From positions 1 through 37,753 of the forward strand of contig NZ_JARWPM010000203.1 of NCBI RefSeq assembly GCF_029869215.1: a DNA stretch of 37,753 bases. Reading direction: 5' to 3'. Below, piece after piece: positions 26,103 to 34,064 of the stretch (the stretch's first letter is position 1; every line of letters starts with the position of its first letter). This stretch comes from Nocardia carnea. Lineage in GTDB: Bacteria; Actinomycetota; Actinomycetes; Mycobacteriales; Mycobacteriaceae. The position numbers were made by a program, and so were the translations under genes. The notes under the pieces were generated by a model that was given only the letters and a program-made list of their open reading frames with translations, was not told the origin of the DNA and made no database searches.

Positions 26103-27115
26103 GAACTCCACGCGCCGCCGCGTGGCGGTTGGTGCTCCTGCTGACGGTGGTACTGCTCATCGTGATGCTGGTGGTACAGGCCATCCGCCGCCCGGTGGGC
26201 GGTGAAACCCTCACCTACCGAGCCGATTTCGGCGATGTGTTCGGACTGCAGGCCAACGCGGATGTGCGGTTGCGCGGCGTCCAGGTCGGCAAGGTCACCG
26301 GGATCACCGTCACCCCCGAACACCGCGCCGAGGTGCGGTTCACGCTGCTCGAGCGCTACCGGTTACGGGATACCGACCGGCTCGCGGTGAAAATGCAGAA
26401 CCTCACCGGCCAGCGGTACCTCGCCCTGGAACGTGGTGCCGGCAGCGCGACCTTCCTCGACCCCGGCGCGCCGGTCCGCGCCACCGTGGACTCGTTCGAT
26501 ATCACCGTGGTGTTCAACGGCTTACGCCCCTTGCTGCGGGAAGCGGACCCCGAGGTGTACAACCGGCTCGCCCGCAACCTGGTCGCGGTGATCGAAGGCG
26601 ACCAGGACGATGCGGCGCCGCTGCTCCGTGATATCGCCGCCCTGGCGGGGTACGCCGCGGACCGCACCGCCGTCGTCGCCACCGTCGTGCACAACCTGCA
26701 CACACTGTCCGGGCAGTTACGCGGCCGCTCGGGGAATCTCGAGAACATCCTGCGCGTTTTCCATTCGATCTTCATACCGGTCGCGAGCAGGATGGCCGAA
26801 TTCCTGAGTCTCATGGACAAGGGGTCGGTGGAGATGACCGAACTGGTACGGACCGCGGACACCCTGTCGCGGCTGCTGCTCGGCGCCACCGACAGCTCCG
26901 ACCGGCTGACCGAACGGATCCGGCAGGCCATACCGGACAGCACCGCGGCCGTGCGATCGCTGTCGGTGCTGCCGGGGTTGCTCGAATCCCTCAACGCACT
27001 CATCCCCGCGACCGATCCGGCGCTGCACTGTGCGGCCGGATCGCTGCCGGTGCCGGTGCAGGCCGAGGTGCTGGTGGCGGGCCGGCCGCTGACCCTCTGC
27101 CGGGAAGGTGGTTGA
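26099..27115 (+). CDS. mceB: Mce protein B
   Basis: A 338-aa Mce protein with a membrane helix at about 11-28 (LVLLLTVVLLIVMLVVQA). The MlaD domain follows with FGLQANADVRLRGVQVGKVT and NLTGQRYLALERG. The helical region ends in the typical paired-cysteine tail, with Cys in DPALHCAAG and TLCREGG. It assembles with the other five Mce subunits into the lipid-carrying hexamer. The start overlaps mceA (ATGA), and two bases separate it from mceC. Confidence 0.92.
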   Translation: MRTPRAAAWRLVLLLTVVLLIVMLVVQAIRRPVGGETLTYRADFGDVFGLQANADVRLRGVQVGKVTGITVTPEHRAEVRFTLLERYRLRDTDRLAVKMQNLTGQRYLALERGAGSATFLDPGAPVRATVDSFDITVVFNGLRPLLREADPEVYNRLARNLVAVIEGDQDDAAPLLRDIAALAGYAADRTAVVATVVHNLHTLSGQLRGRSGNLENILRVFHSIFIPVASRMAEFLSLMDKGSVEMTELVRTADTLSRLLLGATDSSDRLTERIRQAIPDSTAAVRSLSVLPGLLESLNALIPATDPALHCAAGSLPVPVQAEVLVAGRPLTLCREGG

Positions 27116-27117
27116 CA

Positions 27118-28152
27118 GTGCTCCGTGACCTGTTACGCGGCAAGGCCGCTGGTCTCCGCTTCCGCGGCGGCGGTGAGGACCCGAGTCCGCGAGCGCAATT
27201 GGTGTGGGCCCTGATCGGTGTGCTGGCCGTCCTGATCGCCGGCACCACCCTGGGCGTGTTGTACGTACGCCCGCCCGGTAACGCGACCTATCACGCCCTG
27301 GCCCCGGAAACCGGCGGGGTCCGGCCCGGTGACGGGGTACGGATCGCGGGCGTGCCGGTGGGGCGGGTGCTGTCGGTCGAACTACGCGGCGACACCGTGG
27401 ATATCGAATTCATCGTCGGCGACGGGTACCGGATCGGTGCCGATACCGCGGTCGATGTCCGGATGCTCACCCCGATCGGCGGGGTGTACCTGGCGCTGCG
27501 GCCCGCCGGGGACACCCCGCTGCGCGAACCCATCCCGCCCGAGCGGGTCCGGCTGCCCTTCCTGGTCACCGATCTGCTGCCCGCGGCCGGTACCGTCGCC
27601 GGGCAGGTGGATACCGAGGCCTTACGCGCCGCGGTCGACGGAGCGGGCCGGGCCCTGGCCGGCGCCCCCGGCGCCCTACGCGAGACCGTCGCCGGCCTGG
27701 GGTCGGTGGTCGATGCGATGGCACAGCAGAAACAGCAGATCGAGGACCTGCTGGTGCTGTCGAACGAGTATCTGGCCGCCGTCCGGGACAACCAGCAGCT
27801 GGCCACCGAGGTGATCCGGGCCTACGCCATCCTGGGCCCGCAGATCGTCGCGGCGCGCGGCAAGGTCGAGATCTTCTCGGACAAGGTCACCGCCGTGGTG
27901 GGGCTGCTGTTCGATTTCCTCAGCGGTCCCTACGCCGAACGTGTGGAGCCGCTGCTACCGCCGCTGGAGCAGACCCGCGACACCAGCCGGCAGCTGCTCG
28001 CCGATATCGAGGCGATGATCGCGGCCGCCGCCACCACCCTGACGAGACTGTCCGGGCTCGCCGGCCCGGAGGGCCGGGCGCTGGTCGATCAGAGCGGGCT
28101 CACGGTCATGCCGCCGCCGGTGTGTATTCCGGTCCCGGGAGCGGGGTGCTGA
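27118..28152 (+). CDS. mceC: Mce protein C
   Basis: A 344-aa Mce protein. The N-terminal LVWALIGVLAVLIAGTTLG helix is followed by the MlaD domain with GVRPGDGVRIAGVPVGRVLS and VRMLTPIGGVYLALRP. A helical domain (VAGLGSVVDAMAQQKQQIED) and a short Pro-rich end with two Cys (PPPVCIPVPGAGC) complete it. GTG 27118 is chosen; the in-frame TTG six bases earlier overlaps the mceB stop and is a weaker alternative. Only one base separates the stop from mceD. Confidence 0.9.
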   Translation: MLRDLLRGKAAGLRFRGGGEDPSPRAQLVWALIGVLAVLIAGTTLGVLYVRPPGNATYHALAPETGGVRPGDGVRIAGVPVGRVLSVELRGDTVDIEFIVGDGYRIGADTAVDVRMLTPIGGVYLALRPAGDTPLREPIPPERVRLPFLVTDLLPAAGTVAGQVDTEALRAAVDGAGRALAGAPGALRETVAGLGSVVDAMAQQKQQIEDLLVLSNEYLAAVRDNQQLATEVIRAYAILGPQIVAARGKVEIFSDKVTAVVGLLFDFLSGPYAERVEPLLPPLEQTRDTSRQLLADIEAMIAAAATTLTRLSGLAGPEGRALVDQSGLTVMPPPVCIPVPGAGC

Positions 28153-28153
28153 G

Positions 28154-29251
28154 ATGCGCGGATTCGCCGGACGTACGTGGTGGGCGGCAGCCGGTGTCGC
28201 GGTCGCGGTGGCCGCCGCCGCGGTGGTCGCGCCCGTCGTGGCCGGCGCCGGGCGTCCCGCGACAACGGTCTGTGCGCTGTTCGACACCACCTTCGGCCTG
28301 TACACCGACGCGCCGGTGACCATCCGCGGTATCGAAGTCGGCGCGGTGCGGTCGATCGAACCCCGCCCCGCGGATGTGCTGGTCCGGATGACGGTGGACC
28401 GATCGCTGCCCGCGCAGGTGCGGGCGGCGATCGTGGACGCCTCGCTGCTCACCGACCGGCGGGTGGAACTGGTCGGGGTCACACCGGACGGTCCCCGGCT
28501 CCCGCCGGAGGCGTGTATCGCCGCCGACCGGACCGCGACCCCGGTCGGTGTCGCCGAATCACTGCGCTCGTTCGGTGAACTCATCGATCGGCTCACCCGC
28601 CCCGCCGCCGACGGCACACTGCCGCTGGGGTCGCTGCTCACCGGCGCCGACCGCGAACTGTCCGGGCTCGCGCCCGAGGTCCGCGCGCAGCTGCGGTCGC
28701 TGGCGGACCTGCTGGCCGCGCCGGACACCTTCACCGCACAACTCGGCGAACTCATCGGCAACAGCGCCGAACTGAGCCGGTTCGTCAGTGCCGAATGGGG
28801 CGAGATCACCACCGCGCTCACCACCTTCGGGCCCGGACTCGAACTGCTGGAACAGACACTGGTCATCGTCAAGGTCCTGGTGGGGAAACTCGCGGCGGCG
28901 CTGGGACCGATGGACCGGCTGTTCAACCAGCACTTTCCGTATCTGATGGAAATTCTGGAATCGTCGATTCCGCTGGTCACCCTGGCCCGGACCCGCGCGC
29001 AGGACTCCCGGGAACTACTCGCGACGGTACCCGCCGTGGTGACCATGCTGCGGTCGATGGTCGAAAACAATACCGGCGCGGTGGAAATCGGCTACCGGCC
29101 GCCGGCGGCGGAGATCCCGGCGCCGGACCCGGTGGCCTTGTGTGCCGAGATACACCGGTTCGCTGCCGCCGAGTGCACCGCGGTGGCCGACCACACCGCG
29201 CGCCTGCCGCTACCCCTGCTCGTGCTCACCGCGGTGGGAGGCCCACGATGA
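28154..29251 (+). CDS. mceD: Mce protein D
   Basis: A 365-aa Mce protein with a signal-anchor at about 10-30 and an early Cys (TTVCALFDTTFGLYTDAPV). The Mce core follows with RGIEVGAVRSIEPRP and a helical region including FNQHFPYLMEILESSIPLV. Two late Cys (ALCAEIHRFAAAEC) follow a PAPDP segment. Length is below M. tuberculosis Mce1D (about 530), again lacking a long tail. The stop overlaps mceE (ATGA). Confidence 0.9.
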   Translation: MRGFAGRTWWAAAGVAVAVAAAAVVAPVVAGAGRPATTVCALFDTTFGLYTDAPVTIRGIEVGAVRSIEPRPADVLVRMTVDRSLPAQVRAAIVDASLLTDRRVELVGVTPDGPRLPPEACIAADRTATPVGVAESLRSFGELIDRLTRPAADGTLPLGSLLTGADRELSGLAPEVRAQLRSLADLLAAPDTFTAQLGELIGNSAELSRFVSAEWGEITTALTTFGPGLELLEQTLVIVKVLVGKLAAALGPMDRLFNQHFPYLMEILESSIPLVTLARTRAQDSRELLATVPAVVTMLRSMVENNTGAVEIGYRPPAAEIPAPDPVALCAEIHRFAAAECTAVADHTARLPLPLLVLTAVGGPR

Positions 29252-30276
29252 TGATCGACGCGCGGACATCCCGGACCTTCGCCGTTCTCGCCGTACTGCT
29301 CGGCCTGGTGACCGGATGCGGTTTCGACCCCAGCGATCACGCCTTACCCGGCACCGGTACCCGCGGCGCCACCTACCGGCTGACTCTGGCCTTCGATTCC
29401 GTGCTCAGTCTGCCCGCGGGCGCCGCGGTCCGCAGCGGCGGAGCGCGGGTGGGCACCCTGACCGGGGTCGACCTGCGCGACGACGCGGCGCTGGCGCGGA
29501 TCGAGGTCCGGGAATCGGCGCGGCTTCCGGTCGGCACCCGCGCCGAACTCCGCCGGACCACGGTGCTGGGCGATATCCATATCGCGTTGATACCACCGGC
29601 CGGGCCCGCGCCCGGCAGCGCGCTCCTGCGGGACGGCGATACGATCCCGCGGTCCGATACCGAGACCGGGCCGCAGCCCGAGGAGATGCTCGCCCAGATC
29701 GCCACCTTCGTCCACGGCGGCAGCGTCACCCGGCTGCAGGACGCCCTCGCCCGGCTCGACACGCAACTACCGCCGCCGGCCGAAACCCGGCAGCTGGCCG
29801 CCGGACTCGGCACCGATCTGGCCGGGGCCGCCGCGACCACCGCCGATATCGACCGCATTCTGCACGCCACCCGGCAGATGTCGGACGAACTGGCCCGGAT
29901 GCGCGCCGAGGTGGGGTTCGTCTTCTCCGAAACCGCGCGCCGCCGGCTGGACCGGGTCCCGGAATTCATGACCGCGGTACTGAATGTCGTCATCGATGTG
30001 GAAACCCTCACCACCGGCCTGGATTGGCTGATCCCCCGCCTACCGCACCTCAACACCCAGCTGGAACAGCTCGCGGTGCTACTCCGGGAACCGTCGCCGG
30101 ATCCGGGTGAACTCCGCGGCAACGCCGGCCGCGCGGTGGAGCTGGGCCGCACCGAACTCGTGCCGTTCCTGCGCGATCCGCACCTGAATCTGCGCACCGT
30201 CTCACTCGTCGGCGGCAGCGCCGGACCGGCCGCGGACGCGACGGTGGTGCTGGGCATGATCGGAGCGCTCCGATGA
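29248..30276 (+). CDS. mceE: Mce protein E, lipoprotein (LprK/LprN-type)
   Basis: A 342-aa Mce-family lipoprotein. The signal peptide ends in a lipobox LVTGC with the lipidated Cys at residue 24. The MlaD-type core has LPAGAAVRSGGARVGTLTGV and VLGDIHIALIPP, and the helical domain includes FSETARRRLDRVPEFMTAVL. In Mce operons the fifth subunit is the lipid-anchored one, so this placement is canonical. The reading frame is open far upstream inside mceD; ATG 29248 is chosen because it overlaps the mceD stop and gives the lipoprotein signal. The stop overlaps mceF (ATGA). Confidence 0.92.
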   Translation: MMIDARTSRTFAVLAVLLGLVTGCGFDPSDHALPGTGTRGATYRLTLAFDSVLSLPAGAAVRSGGARVGTLTGVDLRDDAALARIEVRESARLPVGTRAELRRTTVLGDIHIALIPPAGPAPGSALLRDGDTIPRSDTETGPQPEEMLAQIATFVHGGSVTRLQDALARLDTQLPPPAETRQLAAGLGTDLAGAAATTADIDRILHATRQMSDELARMRAEVGFVFSETARRRLDRVPEFMTAVLNVVIDVETLTTGLDWLIPRLPHLNTQLEQLAVLLREPSPDPGELRGNAGRAVELGRTELVPFLRDPHLNLRTVSLVGGSAGPAADATVVLGMIGALR

Positions 30277-31250
30277 CCCGCATCCCCGCCTGGCTGTCCG
30301 GCGTGATCCTGGCCGTGGTGCTGGTCCTCGGCGCCGGCTACCTCATCGGCGGGGTGCTGCGTATCGACCCGCTACAGGAGCGGCGGACGCTGGTACTCGA
30401 AACGAGCGAGACGGGTGGCCTGCGCGCCGGGTCGGAGGTCGTGTACCGCGGGGTGGATATCGGCCGGATCGACCGCGTCGAGGCGGTCCCGGGTGGGGTC
30501 CGGATCGCGCTCTCCTACGCCGGCGAATACCGCATCCCCCGGGACAGTGTCATGAAGGTGGAGAACCTGTCGGCCCTCGGCGAACCCGTTTTCGCCTTCC
30601 TGCCCACCGGAACCGGCGAAGCGTTCGACGACGGCGCCTTTCTCGCCCACGCCGAGGTCGAATTCCCGCTTTCGGTCTCCGAGTTGCTGCAGGCCGGCGC
30701 CGCCCTGTTCGAGCAGGCCGATCCCGCGGTGCTGGCCCGGCTGGTCCACGGTTACGCCGAAACCGTCGCCGATGCCGGCGAGCTGTCCCCGGCGCTGGGC
30801 CGCGCGGCCGACCTGCTCGCCGCGACACTGCTGCGCTACCGGCCCGAAATCGCCGAAACACTGGTGAACCTGCACCGCATCATGCCCCATGTGGACTGGG
30901 TCGGCCCGACCCTGCTGTCCGCCCCGCCGCAACTCGACGCCTTCGGCGACACCCTGGGCGTGTCCTACGAGTACCTGTTCGAGGGTTCGGCCCTGCTGCG
31001 TGGCAGGGAGGTCATGGGGTCCTGGCGCGAGGAGGAGGACCGTCTGGTCGACTTCCTGCGCCGGCTCGCCCCGGAACTCGGTGCCCTCGGTGTCGCATTG
31101 CGCCCGGTCTCGGCCGCGGTGGGCCCGCTGCTCGGCGAGGTCGATACCGCGACCTTGCTCGAGTACGGCCTCGGCACCCTGCCGGGCGACCGGCTCCGCA
31201 TCGCACTGACCCCACCCGCCCCGCACTCCGGCCGACCGGGAGAGAAATAG
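30273..31250 (+). CDS. mceF: Mce protein F
   Basis: A 325-aa Mce protein, last of the six. One N-terminal helix (LSGVILAVVLVLGAGYLIGG) is followed by GLRAGSEVVYRGVDIGRIDRV, the MlaD signature, and VENLSALGEPVFAFLP. The helical region includes RYRPEIAETLVNLHRIMPHV. M. tuberculosis Mce1F is about 515 aa, so this version is unusually short and ends soon after the helical domain. Three bases separate it from the Mce-associated gene. Confidence 0.9.
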   Translation: MTRIPAWLSGVILAVVLVLGAGYLIGGVLRIDPLQERRTLVLETSETGGLRAGSEVVYRGVDIGRIDRVEAVPGGVRIALSYAGEYRIPRDSVMKVENLSALGEPVFAFLPTGTGEAFDDGAFLAHAEVEFPLSVSELLQAGAALFEQADPAVLARLVHGYAETVADAGELSPALGRAADLLAATLLRYRPEIAETLVNLHRIMPHVDWVGPTLLSAPPQLDAFGDTLGVSYEYLFEGSALLRGREVMGSWREEEDRLVDFLRRLAPELGALGVALRPVSAAVGPLLGEVDTATLLEYGLGTLPGDRLRIALTPPAPHSGRPGEK

Positions 31251-31253
31251 CCC

Positions 31254-32192
31254 ATGACCGACCCCACGGCGCCACCCGCACACAACGGCACAGCCACCGA
31301 GCCGGGCGGAACGGCCGGCTCCGGCCCGGGTACGGCTTCGGCCGCGGCCGCCGGTGCCGCGACCGGCGCGCGTTCCGGTGGCAGGCAGTCGCTCCCGCCG
31401 ACAGCATCCGCCACCACGGAGAGCGATTCGCCCCACACCGCCGAAATCGGCACAGCGACCGGCGCCGGCCCGGAGCGGGCGGCGGCCGGGGGCGCCGAGA
31501 CTTCCGGGGCGACAGAGGCCGTGACGCCGGCCGACTCCGGCCGGCCCGGAGAGCATTCCGGAGGTCGAGCCGAAGAACCGGGCGATCCGGGCCGCCCGCG
31601 CACAGTCGTGCTGCGGGTGCCCCGTTGGCGGCGCCCGACGGTTCCCGCGCTGGTGGCCGTTCTGGCGGTGGTGGCTGCTGTGGTGTCCGCTGCGCTGTGG
31701 CGTTCCGGCGCGAACGACCTCGCCGATCTGCGCGCCGATCTCGCCGGGGACCGGCGGGCCGAGGAGGTCGCGGGCGATTACGCGTTGCGCGTATCGCGCG
31801 TGGAGTACACCGACCTCGACGGGTGGCGCCGTGCTCTGCAATCCGGTGTCGGCGCCGAACTCGCCCCCAAACTGTCCGCTGCCGTAGATGTGGTCGGGCC
31901 GTGGCTGGCGCAGCTGGAGTACCGCGCCACCGGAACCCTGCTCGCCGCGAAGGTCACCGCACGCGACGGCGACAACTACACGGTCGCCGCGTTCGTGGAA
32001 ATGCGCTCGACCAGCAGGCAGACCCCCACCGGTGTCACCGCGACCGCCGCCTACACCCTCACCCTCAACAGCGCCGCCGACTGGACGATCACCGATGTCG
32101 GCGGCTCCGGACTCGCCCCGGCCGGTGTCCCCGCACCCGGAGACGTCACCGAGGCGCCCGCCGCCGGCCCGTCCCCCGGACCACCGCGGTGA
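31254..32192 (+). CDS. Mce-associated membrane protein (Mas type)
   Basis: A 312-aa protein. The first about 115 residues are low-complexity Ala/Gly/Thr/Pro and probably disordered in the cytoplasm. One membrane helix lies at about 129-148 (TVPALVAVLAVVAAVVSAAL), then an extracytoplasmic alpha/beta domain with YALRVSRVEYTDLDGW and YRATGTLLAAKVTARDGDN. TAAYTLTLNSAADWTITDV near the end is typical of Mce-associated proteins. These stabilise or assist Mce complexes. Most mce operons have two or more such genes; only one is found here. It follows mceF by three bases. Confidence 0.83.
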   Translation: MTDPTAPPAHNGTATEPGGTAGSGPGTASAAAAGAATGARSGGRQSLPPTASATTESDSPHTAEIGTATGAGPERAAAGGAETSGATEAVTPADSGRPGEHSGGRAEEPGDPGRPRTVVLRVPRWRRPTVPALVAVLAVVAAVVSAALWRSGANDLADLRADLAGDRRAEEVAGDYALRVSRVEYTDLDGWRRALQSGVGAELAPKLSAAVDVVGPWLAQLEYRATGTLLAAKVTARDGDNYTVAAFVEMRSTSRQTPTGVTATAAYTLTLNSAADWTITDVGGSGLAPAGVPAPGDVTEAPAAGPSPGPPR

Positions 32193-32291
32193 CCGGCCGG
32201 CCGCAGGTACCGCACACAGCGGCTACCGGAAACCGCAGGACCGAGCGCCGGTTACCGCGGCGCTGAGAAAGCTCACCAGAGGAGAGAAACC

Positions 32292-33281
32292 ATGACCACT
32301 GCCCCCGACGCACCGGCACATCCCCGCGCCACCGCCCCGCCGTCCGGTGAGGAGCCGCTCGAGCTGGTTCCGCTCGATTCGCTGACCGCCGAAATGGTCG
32401 GGCACTGGACCTATTTGATGATGGAAGGTGCCGCCTTCGCCATGCAGGGCCTGCACCCGGTGATCCGGGAGGTCACCGATAAGTACTCCATCGCGAAAAC
32501 CGATCCGGCGGGCCGGGCGATCCGCTCGGTGGATTCGGTGCTGCGCTGGACCTACGGCGGAATCGAAGCGATCCAGGACGGTCGCCGGCTCCGGTCGCTG
32601 CATGCCCCGCTGAAGATGAAAAGCGCCGAGGGCAAGCACATCAGCGCCCTGCATCCGGGCGCGTACCAGTGGGTGATCGCCACCGCCTACGTGACCACCG
32701 CGAAAGCCGGGCCGCTGCTGATGGGCCGGGAGTTCACCGACACCGAACTCGACGAACTGCTGCGCGACAATATCCGCCTGGCCCGTATTCTGCAGGTGCC
32801 GATGAAGGGGTACCCCCGCACCCGCGCCGAATTCGACGCCTACTACGAGCATATGGTCACCGAGGTACTGACCGCCGACGACGAGGTACGCGAACAGTAC
32901 CGGCAGTTGCGCACCGGCGATCTGGAACAGTTCCGGGCCATGGGCTTCCCGGCCGGCCGGATAGCGCGGCTGCTGGCCGCCCCGCTCATCCGGTTCAACT
33001 ACCTGTCGATCGTGGGCCTGCTCGATCCCCGGCTGCGCGACCTGATCGGGGTGGACTGGAGTGCGGCCGAACAGCGCACGCTGGAACGGATCTACACCGT
33101 GATCCGGATCGCCTACCGCGTACTGCCGGACCGGCTCACCTATTTCCCGATCGCCTACCACGCGCGCAAACACCATCAGCAGATCCAGAAGATGAAGGAT
33201 CGCGAGCTGAAATCGGCCGCCTACACCGTGCGACCGCGGCAGGAGACCCCGCGCGACCCGATCTCCGTGATACCCGGGTGA
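32292..33281 (+). CDS. DUF2236/MpaB-type putative haem oxygenase (copy 1)
   Basis: A 329-aa protein of the DUF2236 family, which includes MpaB and is related to the latex-clearing protein Lcp, a b-type haem dioxygenase. The early motif AFAMQGLHPVIREV (His55) aligns with LxxAHP of the family. The core is LRSLHAPLKMKSAEGKHISA (His104), followed by LHPGAYQWVIATAY. ARILQVPMKGYPRTRAEFDAYY marks the middle helices. Cofactor and substrate are unproven. ATG 32292 has a good AGAGGAGAG upstream. It lies 99 bp after the Mce-associated gene on the same strand and is probably part of the mce transcript. It is convergent with tetR, 11 bp away. Confidence 0.75.
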   Translation: MTTAPDAPAHPRATAPPSGEEPLELVPLDSLTAEMVGHWTYLMMEGAAFAMQGLHPVIREVTDKYSIAKTDPAGRAIRSVDSVLRWTYGGIEAIQDGRRLRSLHAPLKMKSAEGKHISALHPGAYQWVIATAYVTTAKAGPLLMGREFTDTELDELLRDNIRLARILQVPMKGYPRTRAEFDAYYEHMVTEVLTADDEVREQYRQLRTGDLEQFRAMGFPAGRIARLLAAPLIRFNYLSIVGLLDPRLRDLIGVDWSAAEQRTLERIYTVIRIAYRVLPDRLTYFPIAYHARKHHQQIQKMKDRELKSAAYTVRPRQETPRDPISVIPG

Positions 33282-33288
33282 CCCGGGT
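33272..33288. terminator. Candidate bidirectional terminator between DUF2236 copy 1 and tetR
   Basis: ACCCGG (33272-33277), a 5-nt loop, CCGGGT (33283-33288): a 6-bp GC stem over the stop codon, in an 11-bp gap between convergent genes. It also contains two copies of the palindrome ACCCGGGT nine bases apart. No T-run follows. Confidence 0.33.
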
Positions 33289-33292
33289 CGAG

Positions 33293-33916
33293 CTACCCGC
33301 CGCCGGGGTGCGGGAACATCAGCGGGGCGAGGTAGCGCCGGGCGAATTCGCGGGCGGCTTCGGCATCGCCGAGCGGTAGGACGCCACGCGGGTTGGCGAT
33401 GAAGGAGATGGTGAGCCGGACGAACAGTTCGGCCACCACCTCCGGGTCGAAACTGCCGAGTTCGCCGCGCTGCTGCCAGTAGGTGAGGAACCGCGCCACC
33501 AGCTCGCGGCCCTGTGCGACGGCATCGTCACCGGTGAGGAAATCGGTGAGCTGCCCGGCCGCGCCGGTGGAGCGGAGGCTGCGGGTGAGCAGGCGCGGCG
33601 CGGTGGCTTCGCTCACGAACGCGGCGAACATATCCGCCAATGCTCCTACCGGCCCTGCGGAGCGCTGCATGGCGTCGGCGACGATCGCCGAGACCCGCTG
33701 CGATTCCGCCATCAGCGCGTACCGCAGGATCGCCGATTTGGTGCCGAAGCGGCGGTATACCGTCGCCACCCCGACACCGGCCACTTCGGCGATCCGGACC
33801 ATGGTGGTGTCTTCGAAACCGTGTGCGGCGAAACATTCCCGGGCGGCGTCGACGATGCCGCGTGATCTGGTGTCCAACTGCTGCAGTTCGGTCCACGGTG
33901 CAGCGGCGGTATCCAT
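33293..33916 (-). CDS. TetR-family transcriptional regulator
   Basis: A 207-aa TetR repressor. The N-terminal helix-turn-helix is at about 20-65: RGIVDAARECFAAHGFEDTT, then MVRIAEVAGVGVATVYRRFG and TKSAILRYAL. The C-terminal ligand domain is all-helical and includes RLLTRSLRSTGAAGQLTDFL. It is divergent from DUF2236 copy 2 and convergent with copy 1. The repeat at 34011-34038 upstream is the natural operator candidate, and its twin stands before the mce operon. ATG 33916 is preferred to GTG 33922, because TAGGCT lies seven bases before ATG (leaderless). Confidence 0.88.
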   Translation of the reverse strand: MDTAAAPWTELQQLDTRSRGIVDAARECFAAHGFEDTTMVRIAEVAGVGVATVYRRFGTKSAILRYALMAESQRVSAIVADAMQRSAGPVGALADMFAAFVSEATAPRLLTRSLRSTGAAGQLTDFLTGDDAVAQGRELVARFLTYWQQRGELGSFDPEVVAELFVRLTISFIANPRGVLPLGDAEAAREFARRYLAPLMFPHPGGG

Positions 33917-33923
33917 TCGCACC

Positions 33924-33929
33924 AGCCTA
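33924..33929 (-). promoter_or_regulatory. -10 box TAGGCT for tetR (leaderless)
   Basis: On the minus strand TAGGCT-N7-ATG 33916. The shared operator lies about 80-110 bp upstream of it. Repression at the operator would therefore act directly on the divergent DUF2236 promoter and only indirectly on this one, unless a second tetR promoter exists within the operator. Confidence 0.4.
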
Positions 33930-34010
33930 CCGGCTCGTCGCCCGGCGGAAGAGTCGCCGGGGAATCGCGGGGTCCGGCAATTTCCACCGTGGTGTTCGGA
34001 CCCCGCGCGG

Positions 34011-34038
34011 TGATAGTCTGGAGGTGTTCAAACTATCA
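34011..34038 (+). promoter_or_regulatory. Operator/promoter of the DUF2236 pair: TGATAGT-N14-ACTATCA
   Basis: A perfect 7-bp inverted repeat with a 14-bp spacer, in the tetR/DUF2236 divergent region. GTGATA (34010-34015) and TATCAT (34034-34039), 18 bp apart, fit -35 and -10 boxes. The predicted start of transcription near 34046 leaves a leader of about 19 nt containing GAGGTG before ATG 34065. It shares TGATAGTCTG-N11-ACTATCA with the mce promoter site. Confidence 0.72.
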
Positions 34039-34064
34039 TTTCTACGTTCAGCCGAGGTGACGAG

